A stretch of DNA of 35,537 nt, taken from Bradyrhizobium sp. Ai1a-2. Lineage in GTDB: Bacteria; Pseudomonadota; Alphaproteobacteria; Rhizobiales; Xanthobacteraceae. Positions within the stretch are counted from its first letter, which is position 1. Every line of letters begins with the position of its first letter. The notes under the pieces are model-generated. The model did no database searches. It worked only from the letters and a program-made list of their open reading frames with translations, and was not told the origin of the DNA. The DNA lies in contig NZ_AUEZ01000079.1 of the NCBI RefSeq assembly GCF_000426245.1, positions 1-35,537 of the forward strand, read 5' to 3'. This document shows, piece after piece, positions 23,328 to 35,180 of the stretch. The translations under genes and the position numbers were made by a program.

Positions 23328-24167
23328 ATGAAGACGATCTTGGTACCGACCCAAAATACCCCGGCCATGACATCCACGCTCGAAACGGCGGTGCTGCTCG
23401 CGCGGCGCACCGGGGCTTATATCGAGGGTGTTCCACTGTGGTTCGGCGCGCCGGAGTTTGTCGTGGCGGGGCTGGCCAGCAGCTATTCCATGGAAGCCTA
23501 CCGGGTGCGGCGCGAAGCGGAGGCGGTAGGGGAGCGCGAGCTTTTCGAGACCTTCATGCAGCAGCACGGTGTTGCCGCTGCGAAAACGACCGCGGACCGA
23601 CCTTGGTTTAGCTGGTTTGCCGAAGTGCCGCCGGGCGAGACCCTCGTCGGTAGCCATGGCCGTGCGTTCGATGTGATCGTGATGAGCAGGCCGTCTGCTG
23701 GTACGGACCCTCTCTATAGGCGAGCGATCGAGTCGGGACTGTTCGAAAGCGGCCGGCCCGTTCTGCTGTCGCCGCCATCAGCTCCAAAACAGGTCGCGAC
23801 CAACATCATGATCCACTGGAATGGCAGCACCGAGCAGGCTCGCGCCAACGCTTTGGCGATGCCGCTTTTGCGCCTGGCCGGACGCGTGACAGTGTTGAGT
23901 GTCATTGGCGGACAGGATGTGCCGGGTCCATCAGCCGATCAGGTGCGCAAGCAGTTGCGATACAACGGCATTGCCGCCGAGCCCATGAGCATTGAACTGA
24001 ACGGTCGCAGCACCGGCGAAGCAGTCCTCGCCGCGGCGAGGTCAGAAGGCTGCGATCTGTTGATCAAGGGAGCCTTCACCAGGACCAGGCTGCGGCAAAT
24101 GATTTTCGGCGGCGCGACCAGCCACATCATGGAGCACGCGGACCTGCCGCTATTGATGGCGCATTAG
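23328..24167 (+). CDS. Universal stress protein, two UspA-like domains
   Basis: A 279-residue cytoplasmic protein from ATG 23328, which follows GGGAG; an in-frame start at 23274 is less likely because homology begins at MKTILVPTQN. Two UspA-like halves are visible. The first (about 1-140) lacks a clear ATP-binding signature. The second (about 150-279) ends with DLLIKGAFTRTRLRQMIFGG followed by ATSHIMEHADLPLLM, which fits the Gly-x2-Gly-x9-Gly nucleotide loop only loosely. Such proteins accumulate under starvation or oxygen stress; the exact role is unknown. It stands alone between repeats and the next gene. Confidence 0.87.
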   Translation: MKTILVPTQNTPAMTSTLETAVLLARRTGAYIEGVPLWFGAPEFVVAGLASSYSMEAYRVRREAEAVGERELFETFMQQHGVAAAKTTADRPWFSWFAEVPPGETLVGSHGRAFDVIVMSRPSAGTDPLYRRAIESGLFESGRPVLLSPPSAPKQVATNIMIHWNGSTEQARANALAMPLLRLAGRVTVLSVIGGQDVPGPSADQVRKQLRYNGIAAEPMSIELNGRSTGEAVLAAARSEGCDLLIKGAFTRTRLRQMIFGGATSHIMEHADLPLLMAH

Positions 24168-24429
24168 TCGTGAACGGGCCAATTTTTTGCCATTGACGGG
24201 ACAAGGTCCCCCAATGAGTTCAGCGCCTTCATCCAACGCTTCCGTACAATTTACGGCTCGTGTGGAGCGCGAAGCCTTCTGCCGCAGATCAACGATGGAA
24301 CGAGCAAGCGACGTGCCAGCAATAGGATCACGCGCAATGAACGCGCGATGAACTGGTGCGTCATAATGTAGCGTCATTCGCTCAACACTGTTCCGACTCG
24401 CAGGGAACCTACCTGTGGAGGGAACAAAC

Positions 24430-25596
24430 ATGCGGCGTTTTCGATTCATCGTCGGGCTCTTTGCTGCGCTCGTCATTCCACCTGTCGCCCAAGCCCAAAT
24501 CATCAGCATTACGGTCGCTCCACCGGAGCTCCCGGTCTACGAGCAACCGCCGCTTCCCGCGCCTGGGTACATTTGGACGCCCGGCTACTGGGCTTACGGC
24601 CCTGACGGATATTTCTGGGTTCCAGGCACCTGGGTGCACCCGCCGGCCGTTGGCTTGTTGTGGACACCCGGTTACTGGGCGTGGCGTGAGGGCGTCTACG
24701 CGTGGAACGCCGGTTATTGGGGGCCGCGTGTCGGCTTCTACGGTGGCGTCAACTATGGTTTCGGCTATGGCGGCGTCGGCTATGAAGGCGGCCACTGGGC
24801 CAATGGCGCGTTGGCCTATAACCGCACCGTCAATAATTTCGGCAGCGTCAACGTCACCAACGTCTACAGCACGACCGTGACCAACAACAACATCACGCGC
24901 GTCAGTTTCAACGGCGGCAGTGGCGGAATCACGACTCAGCCGACCGCGCAGGAGCGGGTTGCTGCGCAGGATCACCACGTTGCCCCTGCGCCCGCCCAGA
25001 TCCAGCAGCAACACGTAGCGAGCTCGAACAGAGCGTTGCTCGCCTCCGAAAACCACGGCCGCCCGGCAATCGCTGCGACAGCCAAGCCGGGCGAGTTCAC
25101 CGGCAAGGGCATTGTCGCTGCACGGGAAGCCAAACCGGGACCCGCGCCGCTGCCGCAGCCGGTCGCGCCTGCGAACAATGCGGTCGCCAACAAGCCGCTC
25201 GAGAGCAAGCCGCTTGCGGCCACCCCGCCTGCCAATAAGCCTCTCGCGAACGATCCTTCCGCCGCAAACAAGCCAATTGAAAACAGGACATCTGCTGGCG
25301 CGGAGCACAATGCGGCGACCAACGGAGCGCTGCCCAAGTCGCCGAATGCGGCGGTCAGACCGGAAGCGAAGCCTCTGAATGCTACGGCGAAGCCGGCAAA
25401 TGTTGCAGCTAAGCCGGTCGCCACTCCGCCGGCGCCAAAACCTGCCGCCGTTGCCGCGGCCCCGAAGCTGCCCCAGCATCCACCCGCTGCTCCAGCGCCA
25501 CGCCAGGTTGCCGCTGCGTCGCATTCGGCGCCGCATCGCGCGCCCCATCCGCCGGCGGCAAAGCCGAATGTCTCGCCGCATAAAGAGGCGCACTAG
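24430..25596 (+). CDS. Exported YXWGXW-repeat protein with long Ala/Pro/Lys tail
   Basis: The 388-residue protein has a signal peptide (RRFRFIVGLFAALVIPPVAQAQ) and ATG 24430 preceded by GGAGGGA. Residues about 35-110 hold aromatic repeats of the YXWGXW kind (PGYIWTPGYWAYGPDGYFWV, LLWTPGYWAWREGVYAW, AGYWGPRVGFYGG), then a Gly/Tyr-rich segment and an Asn/Thr-rich segment (NNFGSVNVTNVYSTTVTNNN). From about residue 170 to the end the sequence is a low-complexity Ala/Pro/Lys/Asn tail with many KPL, NKP and AKP units. It probably is an envelope or outer-surface protein; its function is unknown. It stands alone, with the promoter in the 260 bases before it. Confidence 0.85.
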   Translation: MRRFRFIVGLFAALVIPPVAQAQIISITVAPPELPVYEQPPLPAPGYIWTPGYWAYGPDGYFWVPGTWVHPPAVGLLWTPGYWAWREGVYAWNAGYWGPRVGFYGGVNYGFGYGGVGYEGGHWANGALAYNRTVNNFGSVNVTNVYSTTVTNNNITRVSFNGGSGGITTQPTAQERVAAQDHHVAPAPAQIQQQHVASSNRALLASENHGRPAIAATAKPGEFTGKGIVAAREAKPGPAPLPQPVAPANNAVANKPLESKPLAATPPANKPLANDPSAANKPIENRTSAGAEHNAATNGALPKSPNAAVRPEAKPLNATAKPANVAAKPVATPPAPKPAAVAAAPKLPQHPPAAPAPRQVAAASHSAPHRAPHPPAAKPNVSPHKEAH

Positions 25597-25710
25597 GAGT
25601 CGTGCCCGCCGGACGCGACGTGGTTGAGTCCTCAACCACGATCGCCGTAAGTGTCCGCATCCGGCCGCGGTCAAGGAATTCTCATTGAGGGGAGGCGTCA
25701 TAAGGCGCAG

Positions 25711-25789
25711 GCCCGGAATCCATCACGCCGCATACGCAGGTGGAGAAATGGATTCCGGGCTCGTCCTTTGGACGCCCCGGAATGACGAG
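25711..25789. repeat. Inverted repeat, GCCCGGAATCCAT family
   Basis: GCCCGGAATCCAT (25711-25723) and ATGGATTCCGGGC (25748-25760) are perfectly inverse; GACGCCCCGGAATGACGAG follows at 25771-25789. It shares CCGGAAT blocks with the repeats at 23140 and 34227. Confidence 0.8.
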
Positions 25790-25914
25790 TGCAGTTGGGA
25801 TTAATTTCTTCAATCCAATCAACCTGATTTGCCCCGTCCAGTCCTCGCACAAAAAACATTCCGCTTTCGCCGTCGGGCAAATCAGTGATTTAACTTCGCG
25901 CATCTCACCCGAAT

Positions 25915-26290
25915 GAGGGGCGGGTCGCGATCGTCACGAACGTTGCGGTGAGATGCGGTGGACGTGAGAGTCACGACTGACGAGCGTGGCACTCACGGAC
26001 GGCGAAGTCGTGTGGTCCTGGCGCCCCGACGCTGGCGCTAAGTCCTGGGGGATGGAAGCATCCCTAAGGGTGACGGTGGCAAAAGAGCCCGGTCACCGGG
26101 GAGAGCACGAAGTAAGCCGTAAACCATCGCGCAGGGAAAGCCGGAATGCTCCGGTTGAACCTGTGGTCCTACCCCCGTGCTTTTTGTTGCACGGGACCCA
26201 CGGGTGCAACCAGCACCCGGCTTTCCCTGCGCCCTCAGATATCGAAGAGGGTGAAACGAGACGCAAAGCTCGGACGCAACGCGCCGCGAG
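25915..26290. repeat. Long structured repeat with cloverleaf-like core
   Basis: A 16-bp perfect stem, 26129-26144 (GCGCAGGGAAAGCCGG) with 26217-26232, encloses further hairpins: CCGGA/TCCGG (26141-26145/26150-26154), CCCGTGC/GCACGGG (26174-26180/26189-26195) and GGGTGC/GCACCC (26202-26207/26213-26218). Upstream are smaller hairpins in CTGGCGCCCCGACGCTGGCG and GGGGGATGGAAGCATCCC. I recall near-copies of this sequence in many places of Bradyrhizobium-like genomes, often translated into false proteins containing VVWSWRPDAG. The boundaries are approximate. Confidence 0.75.
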
Positions 26291-26321
26291 AATGCACTCA
26301 TATCCGCTGTTTGAATCAGAC

Positions 26322-26406
26322 GTAGGATGGGTAGAGCGAAGCGAAACCCATCATTCGACCCGCTTGCTCCATCGTGATGGGTTTCGCTGCGCTCTACCCA
26401 TCCTAC
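26322..26406. repeat. Palindromic repeat, GTAGGATGGGTAGAGCGAAG family
   Basis: Arms 26322-26353 and 26375-26406 are inverse over 32 bp with one mismatch. The repeat is bracketed by direct copies of CCGCTGTTTGA (26304-26314, 26411-26421) and TTTGAATCAGA (26310-26320, 26424-26434). Confidence 0.92.
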
Positions 26407-26503
26407 AGGTCCGCTGTTTGACATTTGAATCAGATCTTTCCTCCCGTCGTCGCGGGCTTGAGCCGGACCCATCCTACGCACGATCTGCGCGCGCACATCC
26501 GTC

Positions 26504-26788
26504 TCACTCCACCGCTGCGCCCACCGGTGGCCCGCCGGGAGGTCGATGCAAGAACGTCATCGTTATGAAGGCGCCGATCCAGGAGCCGATTGCGGCGAAC
26601 AGCACGTAGATCGAGTTTTCGGTGTAGCTGATCACCGCATAGGACGAGAGCACGTACCAGATGCTGCTCCAGGTCGCCGCCGGCACGCGCTTGCGCGCCA
26701 CCACGGCGGACGTGAACATGACGTAGACCGCATCGGTTGCGGCCGTCGCCAGCACCACGCCGGCGGCGGTCAAGGGATCGATGGCCAT
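26504..26788 (-). CDS. Small inner-membrane protein of unknown function
   Basis: A 94-residue protein with an excellent ribosome site (GGAAGGAG, about 6 bases before ATG 26788). It has about three membrane segments: residues 5-28 (AAGVVLATAATDAVYVMFTSAVV), 40-56 and 58-78, with a basic RKR cluster after the first. The last residues are Pro/Gly-rich. I do not recognise a named family. It is divergent from the RND adaptor gene and stands alone. Confidence 0.8.
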   Translation of the reverse strand: MAIDPLTAAGVVLATAATDAVYVMFTSAVVARKRVPAATWSSIWYVLSSYAVISYTENSIYVLFAAIGSWIGAFITMTFLHRPPGGPPVGAAVE

Positions 26789-27135
26789 TGCAACTCCTTC
26801 CGGATTCGGGCACTGCTCTTGCGCACAAGATTGAGGGAACGCCGAAGCGCGACCGGTTCAACCATGCCGAAAAAGGCAGGCGGTCGGCATCGTCAAAAAG
26901 GGGAGGGATCGTCAGGCAAGGACTGCCTGCGCGCAGCAGGGCCTGTTGCAGGCCCGCGTTGGTCTCACCGGCCGCGACCCCCGGAATTGTCCGGGGCTTG
27001 GCATTCAGCCGGCGTTCATGCCTCACTGTCCAAAGATTAACCGGAAACCTGCGTCCAATTGTCGCTTTTTTGGTTGTCTGAACCGGCAATTGGGCACTAT
27101 TAGCGCAGCCGAACTTCCGACATCAGCCACGGCCC
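26789..27135. other. Intergenic region upstream of the RND adaptor gene
   Basis: About 350 bases without a gene. It holds several small hairpins: AGGCA/TGCCT near 26914, GGGCCT/AGGCCC (26939-26944/26950-26955) and CCCCGG/CCGGGG (26979-26984/26991-26996). The promoters for the divergent membrane-protein and adaptor genes should be here; I could not fix them. Confidence 0.5.
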
Positions 27136-28380
27136 ATGGTCAACAATATTACCAAGCGATTGCAGCCTCTTAGCCGCCAGCATTTGGCGCTGGTCGTGGC
27201 CGTGCTGGCGATCGCCGGCGGCGTGGCCTATGGGTCCCTGTCCACCAAGGCGGTAAGGGATGGCCATTCGGAGATTTCGAGCCAATCCCGCAAAGGCTTG
27301 CAACGCTACACGCCGACCCCCGCTGAATGGGCGAGCCTCAGCCTGCAGCCGGTCTCGGAGCGCGCCTTCCGCGCCGAATACGTGACCGAGGGCAAGATCG
27401 GCATCGACGAGGATCGCTCCACCCCGGTGTTCTCGCCCTATACCGGCCGCATCACCAAGCTCTTGGCGCGGCCCGGCGACAACGTCGTCAAAGGCCAGCC
27501 GCTGTTCGTGATTGAGGCCGCCGACACCGTGCAGGCCCAGAACGACTACATCTCGGCGATGACCAGCGTGAACAAGGCGAAGTCGGCGGTCGATCTGGCG
27601 CAGATCCAGGATAACCGCGCCAAGGACTTGTTCGAAGGCAAGGCCGTGCCGCTGAAGGACTATCAGCAGAGCCAGGCCACCCTGGTCCAGGCGCAGAACG
27701 ATCTGCGCTCCTCACAGACGACGCTGGAGGCCGCCCGCAACAAGCTGCGCATCCTCGGCTTCGGCGACGCCGACATCGATGCGCTGCGCCAGAAGGGCGG
27801 CATCAATCCCGAGATCACGATCTTTGCGCCGATCGGCGGCACCGTGGTGCAGCGCAAGGCCGGCCCCGGGCAGTATGTCTCCTCCGGCGCCAGCGATCCC
27901 GTCTATGTCATCGGCGACCTCTCCACCGTCTGGCTGCTCGCCTTCGTGCGCGAGAGCGACGCTGCCAAGGTCGCGGTCGGGCAGGACGTCACCTTCAACG
28001 TGATGGCGCTGCCGGGCCGCTCGCTGACCGCGCGCATCAACTATGTCGCCGCCGCGATCGATCCGACGACGCGCCGGCTTCTGGTCCGCGCCACCATCGA
28101 CAACCCGGATGGCGCGCTGAAGCCGGAGATGTTCGCGAATGTCACGCTCTATTCGCCGGGCGACCATCCTGCGGTCGGCGTGCCCAAGCAGGCGCTGATC
28201 TATGAGGGCGACCAGGTGCGCGTCTGGGTCGCGCATCAGGACAAATCGATCGAACTGCGCAAGGTCAAGCCGGGGATCACCAATGGCGATCTCGTTGAGA
28301 TCGTCAGCAATCTGCGGCCAGGCGAGCAGATCGTCACCAAGGGCAGCCTGTTCATTGACCGCGCCGCCTCTGGCACCTGA
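27136..28380 (+). CDS. RND efflux periplasmic adaptor (CusB/CzcB type)
   Basis: The 414-residue membrane-fusion protein has an N-terminal membrane anchor (residues 17-35), a lipoyl-like half (TPVFSPYTGRITKLLARPGD), a short alpha-helical hairpin (about 125-205), the second lipoyl half (ITIFAPIGGTVVQRKAGPGQ), a beta-barrel domain and a C-terminal membrane-proximal domain (GEQIVTKGSLFIDRAASG). It bridges the RND pump to an outer-membrane channel. No Met- or His-rich metal-binding N-terminus is visible, so the metal (if any) is not predictable. The pump gene follows after 31 bases. The start ATG 27136 has a poor ribosome site. Confidence 0.9.
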   Translation: MVNNITKRLQPLSRQHLALVVAVLAIAGGVAYGSLSTKAVRDGHSEISSQSRKGLQRYTPTPAEWASLSLQPVSERAFRAEYVTEGKIGIDEDRSTPVFSPYTGRITKLLARPGDNVVKGQPLFVIEAADTVQAQNDYISAMTSVNKAKSAVDLAQIQDNRAKDLFEGKAVPLKDYQQSQATLVQAQNDLRSSQTTLEAARNKLRILGFGDADIDALRQKGGINPEITIFAPIGGTVVQRKAGPGQYVSSGASDPVYVIGDLSTVWLLAFVRESDAAKVAVGQDVTFNVMALPGRSLTARINYVAAAIDPTTRRLLVRATIDNPDGALKPEMFANVTLYSPGDHPAVGVPKQALIYEGDQVRVWVAHQDKSIELRKVKPGITNGDLVEIVSNLRPGEQIVTKGSLFIDRAASGT

Positions 28381-28411
28381 CCTTTCAATATTATCGAAAG
28401 CTTCGATCTGA

Positions 28412-31529
<3,118 letters not shown>

Positions 31530-31540
<11 letters not shown>

Positions 31541-32501
31541 AGCCGTAGAGCCGGGCCGGGTTCTCGACCAGGATCTTCTTGCGCGTCGCCGCGTCCGGCG
31601 CCCACACCGCGAGCTGGTTGAGCAACCGCCCGTCGTCGATCTGGTACAGCGGGACAACATCCGTGACCTGCTTTCCGGGCGGGACCACCGTATCGGGATG
31701 CGGCCAGTCGGTGCCCCAGATGATGCGGTCGGGATTTGCCGCGATCAGTGCCTTGGCGAACGGAACGGCGTCCTGATAGTCGGGTGCGAGCTTGGAGGCG
31801 CGGTAGGCGCCGGAGATTTTCACATAGGCCTTGCCGGACTTCACCAGTTCAACGAGGTCCGGAAAACCCGGTTGCTCCACGCCCAGCGCGGCCTGCGCGC
31901 CGCCGAAATGGTCGAAGACAACAGGGACGGGCGATGCCAGGACAAGGTCTTTGACCGCGGGGATAAGCGGCAAGTTCGTGTAGACCTGCACATGCCAGCC
32001 GCGCCCCTTGACGCGGTCGATTCCGGACGTCAGGCGGGCACGGCCGACATTGGGATCGTTGATGCCGCCGGTTGCGAGGTTGAGGCGGATACCGCGGAAA
32101 CCGTCCTTCTGCATCGCATCGAGATCGCTGTCCGGCGTCTTGTCGTCGATCACGGCTACCCCGCGCGCGGTGCCGCCGCGCGCCATCATGCCGAAGCGGG
32201 TCGCGGAATTGTCGGTGCCGTAGACGCTCGGCGTCACGATCACCACGCGCTCGATCCCGAGCGCCTTGTGCAGCGCGCTCATCTCCTCCGGCGAGGCCGG
32301 CTCGGGCGTGTAGACGCGGCCGGCGAAGAACGGGAATTTCTGGGGATCGCCATGGATGTGGGTGTGGCAGTCGCAGGCGCCGGCGGGCACGTCGAAATTC
32401 ACCGGCGTCGATGGCTGCGCTGCCTTGGCGTACACGTCTCTGTTGTTCATCATCACTCCGGCCGCGATGGAGGCAAGCATCATACTGCGTCGCGTCAGCA
32501 T
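31530..32501 (-). CDS. Exported TIM-barrel amidohydrolase
   Basis: The 323-residue protein belongs to the amidohydrolase_2 group, which includes 2-pyrone-4,6-dicarboxylate lactonases (LigI). It has the His-x-His metal motif in CDCHTHIHG (H46, H48), VFDHFGG, and the catalytic region WGTDWPHP. An export signal is present (MLTRRSMMLASIAAGVMM); the RR pair with following hydrophobic residues could be Tat. Export is unusual for the LigI relatives, which are mostly cytoplasmic. The 3' end overlaps that of the RND pump gene by 11 bases. The substrate is unknown; a lactone or dicarboxylate is plausible. Confidence 0.87.
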
Positions 32502-32625
32502 TGGTGTTCTCCCTGCGTTTCCTCATTTGATCGGCGCTTGCTGCGCCCCAGCGTTATCTGCCGCTGGTCGAGCGAGGTTACAGGGTGAATGCGTGGGCGG
32601 GAAGGCGGCGGTGCCTATGCCGCGA

Positions 32626-34044
32626 TCATTGTCCGGACGGCGTGCGCAGCCCATGCCAGGCGTCGCGCACCTGGTGGTAATGCACCTCTGGCAGGTAATC
32701 CGGCGTGTTGAGATTGAGGTTCTTGACGTCGAGCCGGCCGATGGCGCTGAGCAGGCTGTAGGAAGCGATCACGCGGTCGCGCAGCGCACCGATCAGCCGG
32801 GCCCTGGCCGAGATCAAATCCTGTTGTGCATTGAGCACGTCGACGGTGGTGCGCTGGCCGCCGGCCGCTTCCCGCTGGACGCCCTGCAGCGCAACGTTCG
32901 CGGCGCGGACTTCGGATTCGGAAGCGGAGACCGCCGTCTTGGCGCCTTCGTTGGCGACCCAGGCGCTGACCGCAGCGGTGCGTGCCTGATTACGAACCTG
33001 GTCGAGCACCAGCCGGCTCTGCGCCGATACTTCCTTGGCCTGCCGGGTCTGGGATGCCGCCATGCCGCCGTCATAGATTGGTTGGTTCAACTGGCCGATG
33101 ATGGAAGCCTGGTCGGTTCCGAATGTGCCGAGCGTCGGGTCGGAGTCGCGGCTGCGGCTCACGCTGCCTTGCACGGTGACGTTCGGCATCAGGCTGCTTT
33201 CGGCAACGCGGATCGTGGTCGAGGCGACGTCGACGTCAAAGCTCGCCGCCATCACCGCCGGATGCTCGCGGTAGGCGAGCCCGATCGCGTCCTCGCGGTT
33301 GCGTGGCAGCAGGCGGTCGATGGTCTCGGCCGGCCGCAATTGTCCGGGCGCGTTGCCGATCACTTGCGCATAGGTGGCCTGGCTGATCGCGAGATTGATC
33401 TCGGCGGCGTTGAGGTCGGCGAGCCCGCGGTTCAGTCGCGCTTCGGCCTGCGCAGTGTCGGTCGGCGTGACATCGCCGGCATTGAGGCGTTTTTGGGTGA
33501 TGCCCTGGGTTTCGCGCAGGAACGCGACGTTGGCGCGCTGCGCCTCGACCAGCGACTGGTTGGCGAGCACATTGGTATAGGCGGTGACGGCGTCCAGCAG
33601 CACGCCCTGGCCGACATTACGCAAAGCTTCGCGCCCGGATTGGACCTGCAGTTCCGCCACGCGCACGCTGTTGGCGGTCTTGAAACCGTTGAACAGCGTC
33701 TGCGTCACCGTCAGGCCGATCTGCCACGGCTTCAGGTTCGCGGTCTGCACGACGTTGTTTGGCAAGAGGTCGCGCACCGCCTGCAGACCCGCGGAGAGCG
33801 TTCCCACGATCTGCGGACGATAGCCGGTCAGCGCCTGCGGCACGTTCTCGTCGGTCGCACGCTGCCGCGCCCGCTCGGCATTCAGCGCCGGATTGGTCTG
33901 GTAGGCTTTGGCGAGCGCTTCAGTGAGGCTCTCCGCACGGACCGCCGAGGCGGCAAAATCGACACAAAGCATAACGCCAAGGCAAATGCCCGTCTGAAGC
34001 AAACGCCTTCTTACGTCGCTAACTCTAGCGGCACGTCCAACCAT
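32626..34044 (-). CDS. TolC-family outer-membrane efflux protein
   Basis: A 472-residue protein from ATG 34044 (a start at 34092 adds 16 residues). The signal peptide covers about residues 1-38 (LLQTGICLGVMLCVDFAASA, then VRAES). Two homologous TolC halves follow: ESLTEALAKAYQTNPALNAE with QTLFNGFKTANSV, and DAIGLAYREHPAVMAASFDV with QPIYDGGMAASQTRQAK. The ending is typical of type I secretion TolC proteins (LNLNTPDYLPEVHYHQVRDA). It would form the trimeric channel through the outer membrane. It is on the opposite strand from the RND adaptor and pump and separated by one gene, so a partnership is possible but not shown. Confidence 0.92.
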   Translation of the reverse strand: MVGRAARVSDVRRRLLQTGICLGVMLCVDFAASAVRAESLTEALAKAYQTNPALNAERARQRATDENVPQALTGYRPQIVGTLSAGLQAVRDLLPNNVVQTANLKPWQIGLTVTQTLFNGFKTANSVRVAELQVQSGREALRNVGQGVLLDAVTAYTNVLANQSLVEAQRANVAFLRETQGITQKRLNAGDVTPTDTAQAEARLNRGLADLNAAEINLAISQATYAQVIGNAPGQLRPAETIDRLLPRNREDAIGLAYREHPAVMAASFDVDVASTTIRVAESSLMPNVTVQGSVSRSRDSDPTLGTFGTDQASIIGQLNQPIYDGGMAASQTRQAKEVSAQSRLVLDQVRNQARTAAVSAWVANEGAKTAVSASESEVRAANVALQGVQREAAGGQRTTVDVLNAQQDLISARARLIGALRDRVIASYSLLSAIGRLDVKNLNLNTPDYLPEVHYHQVRDAWHGLRTPSGQ

Positions 34045-34226
34045 AATAACCCGCAAACCACCCTGACTGCCTGCCCCCGTCGTCTGGGTCACATCTACTG
34101 TTTAGGGGATGGTATCGCCACTGACAAACGGTCGCGCGACATCTGCACATCAAATCAGTGCTTGTCTGTTGCCGGTTCGTCACAGACGAATGACAGTCGT
34201 GAAGGATTGCGCTGTGCGCACCTGCA

Positions 34227-34279
34227 CCACCGTCATTCCGGGGCATCGCGAAGCGATGAGCCCGGAATGACGACGGTGG
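34227..34279. repeat. Palindromic repeat, GTCATTCCGGGG family
   Basis: CACCGTCATTCCGGGG to CCCGGAATGACGACGGTGG with an inner hairpin CATCGC/GCGATG (34244-34249/34253-34258). It lies downstream of the enoyl-CoA hydratase stop and upstream of the TolC-family gene, probably ending the hydratase transcript. Confidence 0.8.
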
Positions 34280-34284
34280 TTTGT

Positions 34285-35064
34285 TCATCTGTTCTTGTTC
34301 ACAGGTTGTCGCTTCTCGATGAAGGCGGCCATACCTTCGGAGCGATCTTCGAGCGAGAAGGTCGAGTGGAACAGGTTGCGTTCGACGTTGAGGCCTTCCG
34401 ACAGCGTGGTCTCGAAGGCGCGGTTGACGGCTTCCTTGGCCATTGCCGCCGTCGGGCGCGACATCGAGGCGATCTTTTCAGCGGCCGAGAGCGTCTCTTC
34501 CATCAGCTTGTCGGCGGGCACGACGCGACTGACCAGGCCGGAGCGTTCGGCCTCGGCGGCATCCATCATGCGCCCGGTGAGGCAGAGATCCATCGCCTTC
34601 GACTTGCCGATTGCGCGCGTCAGCCGCTGCGTGCCGCCGATTCCGGGGATGGTTCCGAGCGTGATCTCGGGCTGGCCGAACTTCGCCGTGTCGGCAGCGA
34701 TGATGATGTCGCACATCATGGCAAGCTCGCAGCCGCCGCCAAGCGCATACCCTGCCACTGCCGCAATCGTCGGCTTGCGGCATCTGGCGACGCGGTCGCC
34801 GCCGATCGCTGCGAAGTCGCTCGTGAACATGTCGATGAAGCCTTTCGGCTGCATCTCCTTGATGTCGGCGCCGGCGGCAAAGGCCTTCTCGCTGCCGGTG
34901 AGGACGATGCATCCGATCGCATCGTCAGCCTCGAGGTCGTCGACCGCGGCCGCGATCTCGCGGAAGACGCCGAAGGAGAGCGCGTTGAGCATTTTGGGAC
35001 GGTTCAGCTTGATGATGCCGACCGCGCCCTTGCTCTCGACAATGATGTGTTCAAACGTCGACAT
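34285..35064 (-). CDS. Enoyl-CoA hydratase
   Basis: The 259-residue protein has the full crotonase fold and length. The oxyanion-hole segments are FAAGADIKEM (residues 62-71) and ALGGGCELAM, and the two catalytic glutamates are in place (E113 and E133, 20 residues apart as in the rat enzyme). TIPGIGGTQRL follows. The protein adds water to trans-2-enoyl-CoA in fatty-acid or amino-acid breakdown. The closing RQPVNKNR is a variant of the usual RxPxFxGR end. It stands alone on the minus strand; chain-length preference is not predictable. Confidence 0.93.
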   Translation of the reverse strand: MSTFEHIIVESKGAVGIIKLNRPKMLNALSFGVFREIAAAVDDLEADDAIGCIVLTGSEKAFAAGADIKEMQPKGFIDMFTSDFAAIGGDRVARCRKPTIAAVAGYALGGGCELAMMCDIIIAADTAKFGQPEITLGTIPGIGGTQRLTRAIGKSKAMDLCLTGRMMDAAEAERSGLVSRVVPADKLMEETLSAAEKIASMSRPTAAMAKEAVNRAFETTLSEGLNVERNLFHSTFSLEDRSEGMAAFIEKRQPVNKNR

Positions 35065-35180
35065 GATCCACCCAGTTTTCCTGATTTAGCGGCAATGTGC
35101 CCGCTGATGGGGTGGGCTTCAAGTGGGCTCCCGGACGCGGTGTGACGCAATTCGCGCCGCGCGTCCGGGCACCAAGGACG

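Larger units (their letters stand above)
25597..26503. other. Gene-free 0.9-kb region filled with repeats
   Basis: No real gene is seen. In order it holds an inverted repeat (25711-25789), a long structured repeat (about 25915-26290) and a strong palindrome with flanking direct repeats (26304-26434). Open frames here, such as 25986-26609, are readings across repeats. Confidence 0.75.

Noticed and set aside
25986..26609. 207-codon frame containing VVWSWRPDAG
   Set aside because: It runs over a structured repeat and a palindrome; this peptide is a familiar false translation of a repeat.
26789..27135. General-stress (EcfG-type) promoter starting at GGGAACGCCG
   Set aside because: A GGAAC box is present near 26832 but no CGTT-like box at the required 16-17 base spacing.
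32356..35145. 929-codon plus-strand frame across the amidohydrolase, TolC and enoyl-CoA hydratase genes
   Set aside because: It crosses three well-recognised minus-strand genes and two intergenic regions and has no domain of its own.
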